Shown: positions 27,933 to 37,705, counted from the stretch's first letter. The stretch is DNA of 64,000 bases from an uncultured Gammaproteobacteria bacterium (GCA_947258975.1 CAMYKK010000007.1:49992-113991); one strand, 5' to 3'. Made by a program: numbers and translations. Notes: generated by a model not told the origin, from the sequence alone.

Positions 27933-28309
27933 AGAATTCAACCTCTCGTTAACTAAATTACCGACGCGCCCCTGACCGATTATGAGACAAAAGCAAGGAT
28001 CGCAGGGGGCTGTCGGACCAACTAATACAAGAGCATCTCGCAGTTTGATTCTCGGCAAACGTAGCCCGCAAATCCATTGCAAATATGGCGAGGCGCCTAC
28101 CTGCAGAGGCACTACATGTTATCGCGGTCATCACGCGCGGACACCCGGGTGGGTCGAGGGTATAGGACATCGCCCGCGAACCGGAACAGCTCTTACTCGT
28201 CGCATACTGGCCCCGATTTCCATCTCCTTATCGCAGCGTGTCGCCGGGAATCCCTGTGTGGCCGCCCCCACTCAGGGTTTCCTTCCGAACGCCTCTGCAA
28301 CGGCTACGC
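27933..28309. other. 377-bp region without a gene
   Basis: Between the M4 protease stop and the thiamine-binding gene start, both on -. Frames here have no domain and no ribosome sites. Nothing else recognised. Confidence 0.4.
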
Positions 28310-31300
28310 TTACTTGAATGTGACCGGTATGCCCTTAAGTCCGAATTCGTAAAACGTGTCGCCCCCGCTGACGGAATCCCAGCGGCCGTTTCCAGTGGTG
28401 TCCAGGTAGAAAAATCCTTCGTTATACAGACCGAGGTCGTCAATGCCGTCACTGTCCCAATCGCCAATGACAGGTGTGGCGGTATCGCGAATGACGGCAA
28501 GGCCGAAATCGCGGAATGTGTCGCCACCGCCCACCGAGTCCCAAACGCCGTTTCCGGTCGTATCGAGATAGAAATAACCCTGGTCATATACACCGAGATC
28601 GTCAGCACCATCGCCGTTCCAATCGCCGACAACAGGCACAGCGGTATCGCGGATGGCGGTAATGCCGAAATCACGGAACGTATCTCCGCCGCTGACGGCG
28701 TCCCAAACCCCGTTACCGGTCGTATCGAGGTAGAAATAGCCGTCGTTATACAGGCCAAGGTCGTCTATCCCGTCGCCGTTCCAATCCCCAACTACGGGTA
28801 TGGCGATATCGCGAATCACGGTAATGCCAAATTCGCGGAACGTATCACCGCCGCTCACCAAATCCCAGCTGCCGTTACCGGTCGTATCAAGGTAGAAGTT
28901 TCCATTGTAGTAAAGCCCAGTCTCGTCTAAGCCGTCGCCATCCCAATCTCCCACCAGGGGTGTCGCGAGATCTCGTAGCGCAGCCAACCCAAAATTTTGG
29001 AAGCCGTCGCTTCCCGAAACACCGTCCCAATGGCCGTTTCCACTGGCGTCAAAGTAGAAGTACTGAGATTCACGGCTTACGCCGATCTGAGAAGGGGGAA
29101 TGCCACCATCCGCATCTTGAACCGTAACATTTACAGTCGCGTCGGAGACGTTTATTCCGTCATCGACCTGAACCGCGATTGTGAAGGTCTGCCCGGTCGA
29201 GACATTCGGCGGAACGTAGGTCGCATTGGGGGAGTCGGGATTGAGAATGGTACCTTCTCCCGGGTTGACGCTCCAGGTATAGGATAATGCCTGGGGGCCA
29301 TCCGGGTCGGTGGCGGAAACCGTTAAATCGCTAGTGGCTGCGTCATTGAGGGTCGCCGGATCGGCGGTGACAGTTTGGATCTGCGGCGCCTGATTGCAGG
29401 TATACACCCGCACGTCATCCAGTTCCCAGCCGAGGGGTCCACTCACGTAAAAATCGGTGCTGATGCGCCAGCGGAAGCGGATGTTCTGGGCGGCAAGCGA
29501 ACTGAGATCCAGGCGCGTTGAGACGTAGCCGCGGCTTTCATCGCCGAAGATCGGGTGCCCGACGTTGGGATTTGCCGGGTTGTTGTAGATGGTGCCATTG
29601 TAGGCCTGGCCACTATCGATCAAGGGTCCCGCATCGATCCAGTTACTACCGCCGTCGGTGCTGTATTCGAGCCAGCCGCCGTCCCAGTAGGTGCCGGGGG
29701 CGGGGGCTTGTCCCAATTCAAAGCCGAACGAGTGTTTGAAGTGCAAATACGCGGTGTCGACGGTGGGCAAGGGCACATCGACGACCATCTCCGCCACGGA
29801 ATCGGTGCTCGGGAAGGTGTCCTGGCCCCAGAGCGAGAACTGTCCGGAAGCGGTATAACCGCCATCAACGCCCCACACCGGACCGGGATCGCCGGAGAGC
29901 GTGTTAAACACCCAGTTCACGGTGCCATTTTCGATGTCATCAAAAAAGAGATCCGTCGGGCTTTGGTTGGCTGGGCACACTTGGGCCTCGGGATTAAGGC
30001 CTTGCGGGGCGCTGTTCATTTCCACCGCGTCCGTCGCGTTCTGCACCTCGATGCAGTCCGCCGCCGTGATGGGATTCACGGGGTCCGTACCGATCAAATT
30101 CAAACACCCCTGATTCAAGGCCACATACAGATCAGCGTAATCAGAACCCGAGACCAGTAGATTGGTCTGCGCCTCATAATAGATGTCGGCGACCTTGCCT
30201 ATCCCAATGCCATTGACGACATAACCGTTGAAGGTACCGCCGTCGGTCATCAGATACACGGCTTTGTTGTTGATGCCGCTGTTGGAGTGCACACCGCCGT
30301 TGTCACTGGAGGACGTGTGGTACCACGGGCTCGACATCTTGTCGGGATCGAAATAAATGGTGGGATCGGCCATGTCGCGAATCACCCCCACGCCGGGCGG
30401 CAGGTCCTCGCCCATCTGCCAACGTGTCCCGGCGCTGTCGTCGCCCGCGGCATTGGTCAGATCCACGAACTCGCCCCACAGGTCGGAAAACGACTCGTTG
30501 ATGGCGCCGGATTGGTAGTAATAAAACAGGTTCGAGCTGTGCTCGGTGACGCCGTGGGTGAGTTCGTGGCCGACGACATCATCGGCGAGCGAAAAGCCGT
30601 TGCAGTACACCATCTGGGCGCCATCCCAAAACGCGTTGGGACAGATGAAGGAGCTGTAGTTAACGGTGGAAACCAGGACCTGGCCGGCGTCATCGAGGCT
30701 GTCGCGCCCGTGCTCGATAGCATAAAAATCATAGGTATCTCCCGCATAGATGTGTGCGGCCTGGGCATCGGCGTCGCCGGCCGCGCAGGTGGGGTCGGAT
30801 TCGTTGCACACCAGGGTGCCGGGCAAGCTGCTGCTGTTGTTGGCGCTATAGGTCTCGCGGTTCTTGGCGTTCTCGATCAGATTCACCCGCAGGCTCACGC
30901 CGCCGGTATGGGCATCGATGAACAACAGCTCGCGGATCGAGTGTGGTGTGGCCCGGTCGGTGACCTGGATGCGCCAGGTGAGGCTGGGATCACGGTCGGA
31001 GGAAACCAAGAGCTTGGGATCGACAATCCACAGCTCCGGCGTGCTGGCCTTGAGCTTGCGTTTGGGTGTTGTGTACCACTTTGCCGTCGTCTCCAGCGCC
31101 ATGCGCCTTGCCTGGACGCGATTGAGTTCGGGCCGGATATCTAGATCCAACGCCGGGCTCACTTCACCAATCATCGCGGTCAAGCGTTGCGCGTCGTCCA
31201 GATTGATCAACAGCTCGCCTGCGAGTACCGGTATGCCCTCATGGATTTGGCGATACCGGTGACGTGAGCCGCCGTGTCTCTTGGTGGTATGTTTGAGGGC

Positions 31301-31612
31301 CGAGGCTTGCCGGTCGGGTCGGGTCAGGCCGAACAAAGGGCCGAACTGGCGTACCGCCGCCCAGCCGACCGTTTCCGGCAGCGCCGCCGCGGCGCCGGAA
31401 ACGGCGATGGGGGCGTCGCGGCGTGCGCCGATAAAGCGCAGCTTGCCGGTGTGCGGGTGAACCTTGACGCGCGCGTTCTGGGCGCTGAGTTCCGCGGGGG
31501 TTTGGGCGGCATATACCGGTGCCGCTGCAGCGCTGCCGAGCAACAATAGACCAGCCGCCAGCGCACGGTGCCATCGCTGCCCGTTATACCCTGCAGTCGT
31601 TTCGGTGGTCAC
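28310..31612 (-). CDS. secreted M4 (thermolysin-family) zinc metalloprotease with C-terminal repeats
   Basis: 1100 residues. N-terminal signal region (~14-36, RALAAGLLLLGSAAAAPVYA), FTP/PepSY-type propeptide (~40-245), catalytic domain (~250-545): VVGHELTHGVTEH gives the HExxH zinc site, GAINESFSD the third ligand Glu, GVHSNSGINNKAVYL the catalytic His. Then a CUB/MAM-like beta segment with LGWELDDVRVYTC, a cadherin/PKD-like domain (SYTWSVNPGEG...VQVDDGINVSDATVNVTVQD), and five 54-residue repeats at the end. Visibly GC-richer than flanking DNA. A stand-alone secreted degradative enzyme. Confidence 0.92.
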   Translation of the reverse strand: MTTETTAGYNGQRWHRALAAGLLLLGSAAAAPVYAAQTPAELSAQNARVKVHPHTGKLRFIGARRDAPIAVSGAAAALPETVGWAAVRQFGPLFGLTRPDRQASALKHTTKRHGGSRHRYRQIHEGIPVLAGELLINLDDAQRLTAMIGEVSPALDLDIRPELNRVQARRMALETTAKWYTTPKRKLKASTPELWIVDPKLLVSSDRDPSLTWRIQVTDRATPHSIRELLFIDAHTGGVSLRVNLIENAKNRETYSANNSSSLPGTLVCNESDPTCAAGDADAQAAHIYAGDTYDFYAIEHGRDSLDDAGQVLVSTVNYSSFICPNAFWDGAQMVYCNGFSLADDVVGHELTHGVTEHSSNLFYYYQSGAINESFSDLWGEFVDLTNAAGDDSAGTRWQMGEDLPPGVGVIRDMADPTIYFDPDKMSSPWYHTSSSDNGGVHSNSGINNKAVYLMTDGGTFNGYVVNGIGIGKVADIYYEAQTNLLVSGSDYADLYVALNQGCLNLIGTDPVNPITAADCIEVQNATDAVEMNSAPQGLNPEAQVCPANQSPTDLFFDDIENGTVNWVFNTLSGDPGPVWGVDGGYTASGQFSLWGQDTFPSTDSVAEMVVDVPLPTVDTAYLHFKHSFGFELGQAPAPGTYWDGGWLEYSTDGGSNWIDAGPLIDSGQAYNGTIYNNPANPNVGHPIFGDESRGYVSTRLDLSSLAAQNIRFRWRISTDFYVSGPLGWELDDVRVYTCNQAPQIQTVTADPATLNDAATSDLTVSATDPDGPQALSYTWSVNPGEGTILNPDSPNATYVPPNVSTGQTFTIAVQVDDGINVSDATVNVTVQDADGGIPPSQIGVSRESQYFYFDASGNGHWDGVSGSDGFQNFGLAALRDLATPLVGDWDGDGLDETGLYYNGNFYLDTTGNGSWDLVSGGDTFREFGITVIRDIAIPVVGDWNGDGIDDLGLYNDGYFYLDTTGNGVWDAVSGGDTFRDFGITAIRDTAVPVVGDWNGDGADDLGVYDQGYFYLDTTGNGVWDSVGGGDTFRDFGLAVIRDTATPVIGDWDSDGIDDLGLYNEGFFYLDTTGNGRWDSVSGGDTFYEFGLKGIPVTFK
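28313..29089 (-). repeat. tandem 162-bp repeat array in the M4 protease gene
   Basis: Four units of GDWxxDGxDxxGLYxxG / FYLDTTGNGxWDxVSGGD / TFxxFG at 28313-28465 (short last copy), 28466-28627, 28628-28789 and 28790-28951, preceded by a partial copy at 28952-29089. Asp/Asn/Gly-rich turns suggest calcium-binding or beta-propeller (FG-GAP-like) folding. Adjacent units are highly alike in DNA, so copy number may vary. Confidence 0.85.
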
Positions 31613-31718
31613 GTTACCCCCTTGGATGTCGCGGTCGGCATGATGAGACGCCGCAATGTAAGAAAAATATGGGACGGCGTCACGCGCAGACCCCTGCCCC
31701 TAAGTTTAGTCGTTCCGG

Positions 31719-31758
31719 AAAATACGGGTCCACCCCCTATTACTCGGACCTGTATTTT
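31719..31758. repeat. REP-like palindromic element
   Basis: AAAATACGGGTCC (31719-31731) and GGACCTGTATTTT (31746-31758) are 13-base inverted arms with one mismatch around a 14-base loop. Form and sequence style resemble palindromes left by REP-associated transposases. Confidence 0.55.
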
Positions 31759-31840
31759 TACTGCCGGTTCCGAGAAACGGTGGTGTCATGGCTGCCGATT
31801 AGGCCCGTCCCTGGCTCGATCTCGAGCGTCTTCACTTACG

Positions 31841-32089
31841 TTTCACTCGATCCAGGATATCTACCGACAGTATGAGCCCCGTTCATTTCCAGGGCAGATT
31901 ATTGTTTTCAAAGCCATAGAAAATGATGGCAATCGACGAGGCCACCCCGATGACCTGGGCTGGGGACCTTATGCGCAAGACGGTGTCGTTGTTCACAAAG
32001 TACCAGGCAGCCATCTTGGCATACTTAAGAAACCCAATGTGGAAATATTGGCCCAGAAATTGGGATTCTATCTGGGAAAAGCCAAATAG
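31841..32089 (+). pseudogene. C-terminal fragment of a nonribosomal peptide/polyketide-type thioesterase
   Basis: The last ~75 codons of a frame that ends at 32089. The segment RQYEPRSFPGQIIVFKA, then DDLGWGPYAQDGVVVHKVPG, then SHLGILKKPNVEILAQKL matches in order the end of type I/II thioesterase domains, with the catalytic His in PGSH. The nucleophile Ser part and everything before it are missing, and upstream sequence is unrelated. Most likely the 3' end of a lost biosynthetic gene. Confidence 0.55.
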
Positions 32090-32898
32090 TGTTTAATGCA
32101 TGCCGCCAGCACAAGTCGGACAAAACTGGCTGATCAATTTAAGAGAGGGTTTTTGATTCACCGTAGACCATGGAGGATTTGGACTAACGGGTTCAGTAGA
32201 CGCAATAGTCGCATTGCTCCCCAGGATACCGGATGCTCGCTCAGGTGTGCGAGCACCAGCCAGAGCCGGGGAAGCCCCGCGACTATTTGATGGCCTGTAC
32301 TGAAAAGACCCGCATCGTTAGTTCTATGAAGCCTTACGAGGTAAGGCAGTCGATATGGCGTGGCAAGAATATTCGCGGGGCGCCTCGTGAGCAATGCGAG
32401 CTAGCTGTCTTCGATCGCGGCGCGGCAATCTAGGTGCGAGATCGGGAATTTAGATTCGAATTGTCTGATTCATAGACATCAACTTGTACTATCCGACGCC
32501 GTTGTAACGCATTAATTCGCGGTCGAACAATGGCGAGTGCTTCCTGCAAATCGAAACGTTTGGAGAGTAACGAAAGCGTTACATGTGTCACCGGGTCCGT
32601 CCACTTCGGTTTAACATTGGTTCCTTGTGGACGTCCAGTTACCGCCTTGGAAACAGATTCTTGGCCGCTGCCGTATCGCGTAGCCGCACCGTCAGCCGCA
32701 CCTGAGTTAATTGGTCGACCGGGAGTCGGTGGATTGCTACAGCACCAGAGTTAATGGCGCTCGATTACACCACGATCCTACCACAACGTTTGGAAAGCGG
32801 ACTTGGATCTAGTTCTTGTGGGCCACAGGTTGCTGGCTAGTTTGCGCTCCGTTATGATGAAAACGGCACTCGAGCTATAAATTATAGAGAGAGCACGT

Positions 32899-33585
32899 AT
32901 GGCGGCAAATTACAGGTTCGGTCGCACCTTGTTGACGTTGATTTTGTTCGTATTGCCGATATCTGTGTGTGCCGCCTTTGACAATGACCAAGGCACGGAG
33001 GCTCATGCCACCTTACATGCGGCAGACCGATTCCCATCGGCCCTGGAGTGTCGCGAGTGTCATCCCCGGCAATACCGTGAATGGGCGGTGTCCCAGCATG
33101 CTTACGCCCAGATCAGCCCGGTGTTCAATGCCATGCATGGCACCATACTAAAGCTCACCAACGGGACGAACGGAGACTTTTGTATTCGCTGCCACACCCC
33201 AGTGGGCATGAATCTCGGTGAACCTCTGTTTACCGGCAACGAAAACCGTCACCAAATCTCCCGTGAAGGTGTGACTTGTATTAGTTGTCACCGCGTCAAC
33301 CGCAACTACGGCAAGATAAGCGGGCGTCTGGCTTTGCTGGAAGGGGGAGTGCAACAGCGGGTGTACGGTCCCCTTGGCAACGAGCGGCTGGAGCAAGTAC
33401 TGTGCAAGGGGTCTGGCTTCCGCGTGGAACGAGAGCGGATCCATGAGGAGATAGAACAGTCGTTTTACATTACCCGACCCGGTTTTTGTGGCTCTTGTCA
33501 CGACGTAACGCTGGTTAACGGATTCCTGTTGAGTGTCGCCAGCTTCATTTCTGCCACTTGCTCGCTTGATTCTGAGTTTTTATAA
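32899..33585 (+). pseudogene. truncated multihaem cytochrome c
   Basis: 228 codons. Signal peptide RTLLTLILFVLPISVCAAF and four CxxCH haem sites: CRECH, CIRCH, CISCH and CGSCH (~residues 52, 96, 127 and 196). The frame is cytochrome-like up to CGSCHDVTLVNGF, then continues as LLSVASFISATCSLDSEFL, which is not, and stops. Relatives go on with further haem sites, so the gene has lost its 3' part by frameshift or rearrangement. ATAGAGAGAGCACGT precedes the ATG. Confidence 0.65.
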
Positions 33586-34557
33586 GGGAGGCTGGGACCC
33601 AGCGCGGAAGTGGAGTTTACGACCTTATAGCAGCAACAATGATAGGTCGAACTGGCCTAAGATCGATCATGCTTGGCGGGTTACAGTGACACCGCATCGT
33701 AGACATTCGACCGTTTCAATACCTCCTTCAGTACCGAACCCAAACGTCTTGCTAATTATACGAAAATCGTGATACCCCAGCCTGCAAAGGAGTCGCACTA
33801 GAAGCGGTGGCAATTTTGGCGTAGTAGGTGACAGGTTGTACTCCTCGCCCGCAACTAATGGACTCGAGCTACTGCGCGCCTGTTGTGTAAGCACCATGGG
33901 TTTGCTCGACGTGACGCTGAACGAAAGTACGCAGGATAGGCGCAAGCCAGATGGCACTCATTAGAATCTTGTTTGAAATGAAGTCACTTTCGGTCTGCGC
34001 CGGGCAGTGTGTTGCTTCGCTCTCGCTGCGCATCAACCTCAGCATAGTGAAGTGTCTCTTTGAGGTTTTCGTACCGAAATTCCTTGTGCAAGTGAACCGC
34101 TTTTCGAGCATGTTTGACCCCATATCGTTCCATTAACTGCTTCTGACTATATTTGATGAGGGGGGGTAAAGACGAGGACCTAAGACACCATCTTCATGGG
34201 CCGTTTGCTTCAGCAGCCGCTCTTGTGAGCCAGCACGATCATGGGATACAGATCACCATACGCCTACTATGGTGAAATAGATAGGTGTGGTTGCCACAGG
34301 AATGGACACTGCCGAAATCGGCGCCACGACAGTTGTTTTTCGTATGCAATGGTGAATCAGCTGCAGGAGGGCGCAAGAGGTATCGTACCGATACCTTAGG
34401 GACGTATGGTGCCCGTAGACAAGGAAGGGGGTTGAGGGGAATCTTACTCCGAGAAGTGCAACAACGTTCCCTGTTGCGGTGCCCGTACTGGGTGTGCAGT
34501 CAACGCTGGTTCATAATATTTTATTTTTGTCGGTTGAGAATCCCACACTCATTAATT
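33586..34557. other. ~970-bp decayed region after the cytochrome
   Basis: Only a Cys-containing small frame (33667-33957, -) looks weakly protein-like. Nothing else supported; no RNA gene seen. Confidence 0.45.
33667..33957 (-). CDS. small CxxC protein or remnant
   Basis: The last ~45 codons read LLCRLGYHDFRIISKTFGFG, then TEGGIETVECLRCGVTVTR, with a CxxC pair and a WHD-like Cys-x5-HD element that suggest a zinc-binding mini-domain. The first half is low-complexity and has no ribosome site, so the true start may be a later TTG or GTG, or this is a fragment. No family named. Confidence 0.3.
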   Translation of the reverse strand: MPSGLRLSCVLSFSVTSSKPMVLTQQARSSSSPLVAGEEYNLSPTTPKLPPLLVRLLCRLGYHDFRIISKTFGFGTEGGIETVECLRCGVTVTRQA

Positions 34558-36378
34558 CTATTCTAAAAAACTGCGTAAATCCTCAGAGTGAGAAGGATGG
34601 CGCAGTTTGTACAAGGCCTTGGCCTCGATCTGTCGAATACGTTCACGAGTTACGTTGAATTGTTTGCCTACTTCATCCAACGTGTGATCGGTATTCATGC
34701 CGATCCCGAAGCGCATGCGCAGCACCTTGGCTTCACGAGGAGTCAACATTGCCAGCATATCTCGAGTTGCACCCGTCAGGCTGGAACTGGTCGCTGCATC
34801 CATCGGTGCCTGGGCATTTTTGTCTTCAATTAAGTCCCCCAGATGTGAATCGCCATCCTCGCCGATCGGGGTCTCCATTGAAATGGGTTGTTTCACGATC
34901 TTTAACGTCTTGCGGATCTTTTCCTCGGGTATGTCCAAGCGTTCGGCCAGTTCTTCGGGTCGTGCCTCACGTCCCTTTTCCTGCAGTATCTGGCGCGATA
35001 CACGATTGAGCTTGGTGATAGCTTCATTCATATGTACCGGGATGCGAATGGTCCTCGCTTGGTCTGCAATGGATCGGCCGACGGCCTGTCGAATCCACCA
35101 CGTGGCATAGGTGGAAAACTTATAACCCCGGCGGTACTCAAACTTGTCTACCGCCTTCATCAACCCCAAATTACCCTCCTGGATAAGGTCCAGAAATTGC
35201 AGGCCACGGTTGACGTATTTCTTAGCAATGGAAATCACCAGGCGCAGGTTGGCTTCGACCATTTCCTTTTTGGCGCGCCGCGCTTTGGCCTCACCGATTG
35301 ACATCCGGCGACTTACCTCTTTCAACTCGCAGATGGGGATGCCGGCCCGCTGCTCGAGCATCTCCAGCTTATCCCGATGTCCTCTAATTTCCTCGGCGTA
35401 TTGCTCGATCACATTTCTATTGTCGCCAGCCGCGCTCAACAATGCCCGATATAATCCCTTGTCGGTTTCTTTCTCCACAAAGAGTTTAATGAATGTCTTT
35501 CTGGGCATGCAGGCTTGGACTACACAGATTTCCATGATGGCTTTTTCTCGCGCGCGCACCAGTTTAACCAGATCCTTGATTCGATCCGACAACGCAGTGA
35601 CCTGCCGCGGCGCGAGTTTGATTTCCATTACTCGTGCAATAATCTTTTTCTGGATCTTTCTCGCTTTTTCGTCACCGATTCCATGTCGTTCGATCGCTCT
35701 TACCAGGCTGATGTAATTGTTTCGGATCTGTTGGAATCTTTCTTTGGCCTCCTCTGGGTCTGGACCGGTATCAATATCTTCCTTGCTACCATCATTTTCA
35801 CGGTTAGAATTGATTGCGTCAGCAGGCCACGTCCGCTGCGGTTGTGGAATCGGTTCGTCTGCGGCATTTGGATCTACAAAATCAACCAGAAAATCGGTTA
35901 ATCGAATTTCTTCGTTTTCGATCTTTTCGATCAGGCGCAGGATCTCTTCAATGGTGACCGGACAGCTTACAATGGCCTCGGTACACTGACGAACACCATC
36001 TTCGATACGCTTGGCCAAATTGACCTCTTGCTTGCGAGTCAACAGTTCCACAGTCCCCATTTCCCGCATGTACATCCGCACTGGGTCGGTGGTGCGGCCA
36101 AACTCACTTTCCACTACGGTTTTCAGTGCAGCATCGGTGTCGTCGTCCTCGTTATCAGGAGTGGACGCCTCTTTGAGTAACAGAGTATCGGGATCGGGTG
36201 GTTTGTCGTAGACCGAGATACCCATGTCAATGATCATATTTACGACAACTTCGATCTGGTCCGTGTCGTGCATGTCTTCAGGCAAGTGGTCGTTGATCTC
36301 CCGATAGGTCAGGAAGCCATGTTCTTTGCCTATGAGAACGAGCTTTTTTAGTTCAGACTGTTTGCTCTCTTGGTCCAC
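34558..36378 (-). CDS. rpoD: RpoD-type sigma70 factor, divergent
   Basis: 606 residues, GTG start. Region 1.1 ([27 protein letters not shown]), 1.2 ([22 protein letters not shown]), 2 ([20 protein letters not shown] and [13 protein letters not shown]), 3 and 4.2 ([22 protein letters not shown]) are all present, so it is primary-type rather than a short alternative factor. Odd residues: region 2.4 reads QAVGRS where RpoD normally has QAITRS (Thr440 of Escherichia coli is Gly), and region 4.2 has Tyr in place of Arg596. It lacks the usual rpsU-dnaG neighbours. It may be a second RpoD paralogue. Confidence 0.88.
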   Translation of the reverse strand: MDQESKQSELKKLVLIGKEHGFLTYREINDHLPEDMHDTDQIEVVVNMIIDMGISVYDKPPDPDTLLLKEASTPDNEDDDTDAALKTVVESEFGRTTDPVRMYMREMGTVELLTRKQEVNLAKRIEDGVRQCTEAIVSCPVTIEEILRLIEKIENEEIRLTDFLVDFVDPNAADEPIPQPQRTWPADAINSNRENDGSKEDIDTGPDPEEAKERFQQIRNNYISLVRAIERHGIGDEKARKIQKKIIARVMEIKLAPRQVTALSDRIKDLVKLVRAREKAIMEICVVQACMPRKTFIKLFVEKETDKGLYRALLSAAGDNRNVIEQYAEEIRGHRDKLEMLEQRAGIPICELKEVSRRMSIGEAKARRAKKEMVEANLRLVISIAKKYVNRGLQFLDLIQEGNLGLMKAVDKFEYRRGYKFSTYATWWIRQAVGRSIADQARTIRIPVHMNEAITKLNRVSRQILQEKGREARPEELAERLDIPEEKIRKTLKIVKQPISMETPIGEDGDSHLGDLIEDKNAQAPMDAATSSSLTGATRDMLAMLTPREAKVLRMRFGIGMNTDHTLDEVGKQFNVTRERIRQIEAKALYKLRHPSHSEDLRSFLE

Positions 36379-36483
36379 GCGTTGGGCGCCTTGGCAATAA
36401 GAAGTTTCGACAAATTACGTTCAGTATGAGCGCGGGTGTATCGCTCGTTGATGTATAAAGATAAAGACATGCCCGCCCTCGAA

Positions 36484-36664
36484 ATCAGCCACTAATGTCC
36501 GCCATAAGCCATCGATTGCCACGCTGTTTTTCACCAACATGAGCGGTGACCCACAGCAGGTTATCCGCCTCGCTGACCCCGTTGTCGGGAGTGACTGCGG
36601 GTACCTGGATATGGCCGTAAGTTGTGCAAACGACGCCGTGTGCTGCCAGCGCTGCTTTCAGTGC
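36484..36664 (-). pseudogene. coding-like fragment of unknown family
   Basis: In the third - frame between the IF-1 remnant and rpoD, ~60 codons read ALKAALAAHGVVCTTYG, later TPDNGVSEADNLLWVTAHVG, and end in DISG and a stop. No start codon or ribosome site. It resembles the tail of a small enzyme-like domain but I cannot name it. Overlaps the last bases of the IF-1 remnant. Confidence 0.25.
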
Positions 36665-36918
36665 CTGCGCACATATGGGCCGAGCGCGGCGCCGCCTTCT
36701 TGCTTGTACCGGAAGGTGATGCTGCCTTCGGTCAGATCATCAGGCGACATCTCCATGGTGACACGATCGCTCGTGAGAATCCGGATGCGGTGGCTGCGCA
36801 TCCTCTCCGACGCATAGGCTTTTACCATGCTGCCGGCTTGGAGCATCACTCGAAACGGGGTGGTCGGCAGTCCTTAATCGACGACGCTTGCAAACTCGAC
36901 GATCCCTTCTTTGGCCAC
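36658..36918 (-). pseudogene. infA: translation initiation factor IF-1 homologue with in-frame stop
   Basis: Read from GTG 36918: VAKEGIVEFASVVD, a TAA stop (36874-36876), then GLPTTPFRVMLQAG and MRSHRIRILTSDRVTMEMSP, DDLTEGSITFRYK. This matches IF-1 end to end (compare FRVELENGH, IRILTGDKVTVELTPYDL), including the S1/OB-fold core; the stop replaces the residue before LPN. A shortened product could start at GTG 36849 or ATG 36846. A C-terminal extension of ~15 residues is present. It starts 23 bases after the cspA stop. Confidence 0.75.
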
Positions 36919-36941
36919 GTGCGGCTGTTTTCCCGGCGCGC

Positions 36942-37151
36942 TTACAGTGCCTTGAGGTTGACGGCGGCGAACTTGCCGTTGTCCCCCCGCTGCACTTCAA
37001 ACGAGACCTTCTGGTCTTCAGCCAGCGTGGCTAGCCCCGCACGGTCGACCTCGGAGATGTGCACGAAAACGTCCTTGGAGCCGTCCTGGGGAGCAATGAA
37101 GCCAAACCCTTTGGCTGCGTTGAAAAACTTTACGGTACCGTTAGTAGACAT
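36942..37151 (-). CDS. cspA: cold-shock protein, CspA family
   Basis: 69 residues, a single OB-fold. RNP1 KGFGFIAP and RNP2 VFVHIS are intact, with the start [13 protein letters not shown] and end [10 protein letters not shown]. Binds single-stranded RNA/DNA as an RNA chaperone. Upstream (minus-strand 5' side) is a leader with a 7-bp hairpin at 37237-37253, typical of long cold-shock leaders. Followed on the same strand by the IF-1 remnant and the sigma factor. Confidence 0.95.
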   Translation of the reverse strand: MSTNGTVKFFNAAKGFGFIAPQDGSKDVFVHISEVDRAGLATLAEDQKVSFEVQRGDNGKFAAVNLKAL

Positions 37152-37705
37152 AGTATTCCTCTGTAGTAAATTAAGATCAGGCCGGGCACGACATTGTGCG
37201 CGGCATCAAGTGACAGATCGGGGAAAGCCAACAAAAGCACCCGGAACGGGTGCGGCGGGAACTAGCCAATAGGCCATTGATGGCCGCAGTATGAGCACTC
37301 CGTGCCGGAATAGCAAGCAAAAGCTTCGCGGCGGTGTGGCGCATATTCCCGAAGCGTTCGAACCCATAGACGGAAATTATAAGAACGATTACTGTGGCTC
37401 CCTATACGGATCCTTGTTGGATCCCGAAAAGCCTGCCGCCTTCGAAAAACAGTACAAACAGATGGCATCACTTTGCGATGGACAGCAAAGTCGCTGTTGA
37501 ATTTTTCCGTGACCAACCGCTTAGGTGATTGCACTTGCTGTTTCCGCATCTTACGGAAGAAGCATTTTGCAGTTTTTTTGTGCCGTCGTTTTTTAAAGCA
37601 GGATGTCACGAGCGTTGGCATCTTGGTCCACGGGACAATAGAGATAGTGACGCCCACCTGCGCCTCCTACAAACAGGATCGGAGGACCACTACAGTTTAC
37701 ACAGA
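37152..37705. other. 554-bp region between cspA and the radical SAM gene
   Basis: Contains the 37237-37253 hairpin. A 131-codon minus-strand frame (37262-37657) and a 69-codon plus-strand frame (37291-37500) have no ribosome sites or domains. Nothing else supported. Confidence 0.4.
37230..37253 (-). terminator. hairpin with short T-run upstream of cspA
   Basis: GCACCCG (37237-37243), loop GAA, CGGGTGC (37247-37253); on the minus strand the stem is followed by TTTTGTT. It could be a terminator of whatever lies upstream or an attenuator within the cspA leader (~80 bases before the ATG). Confidence 0.5.

Larger units (their letters stand above)
31613..32898. other. 1.3-kb decayed region without an intact gene
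   Basis: Holds a palindromic element (31719-31758) and a thioesterase fragment (31841-32089). The rest (32090-32898) shows only short frames without domains or ribosome sites. Confidence 0.5.

Noticed and set aside
28313..29089. CRISPR-like array
   Set aside because: The regular repeats are in-frame 54-residue protein units, without short repeats and unique spacers.
30287..31144. 285-codon plus-strand frame
   Set aside because: Lies antisense to the M4 protease catalytic region; no family features or ribosome site.
31568..31840. N-terminal part of the thioesterase ORF
   Set aside because: The frame is open but has no similarity to the family and contains the palindromic element, so it is not counted as part of the gene.
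37262..37657. 131-codon minus-strand ORF ending by a hairpin
   Set aside because: Basic low-information sequence without start signals; the hairpin is better read as part of the cspA leader or a stray terminator.
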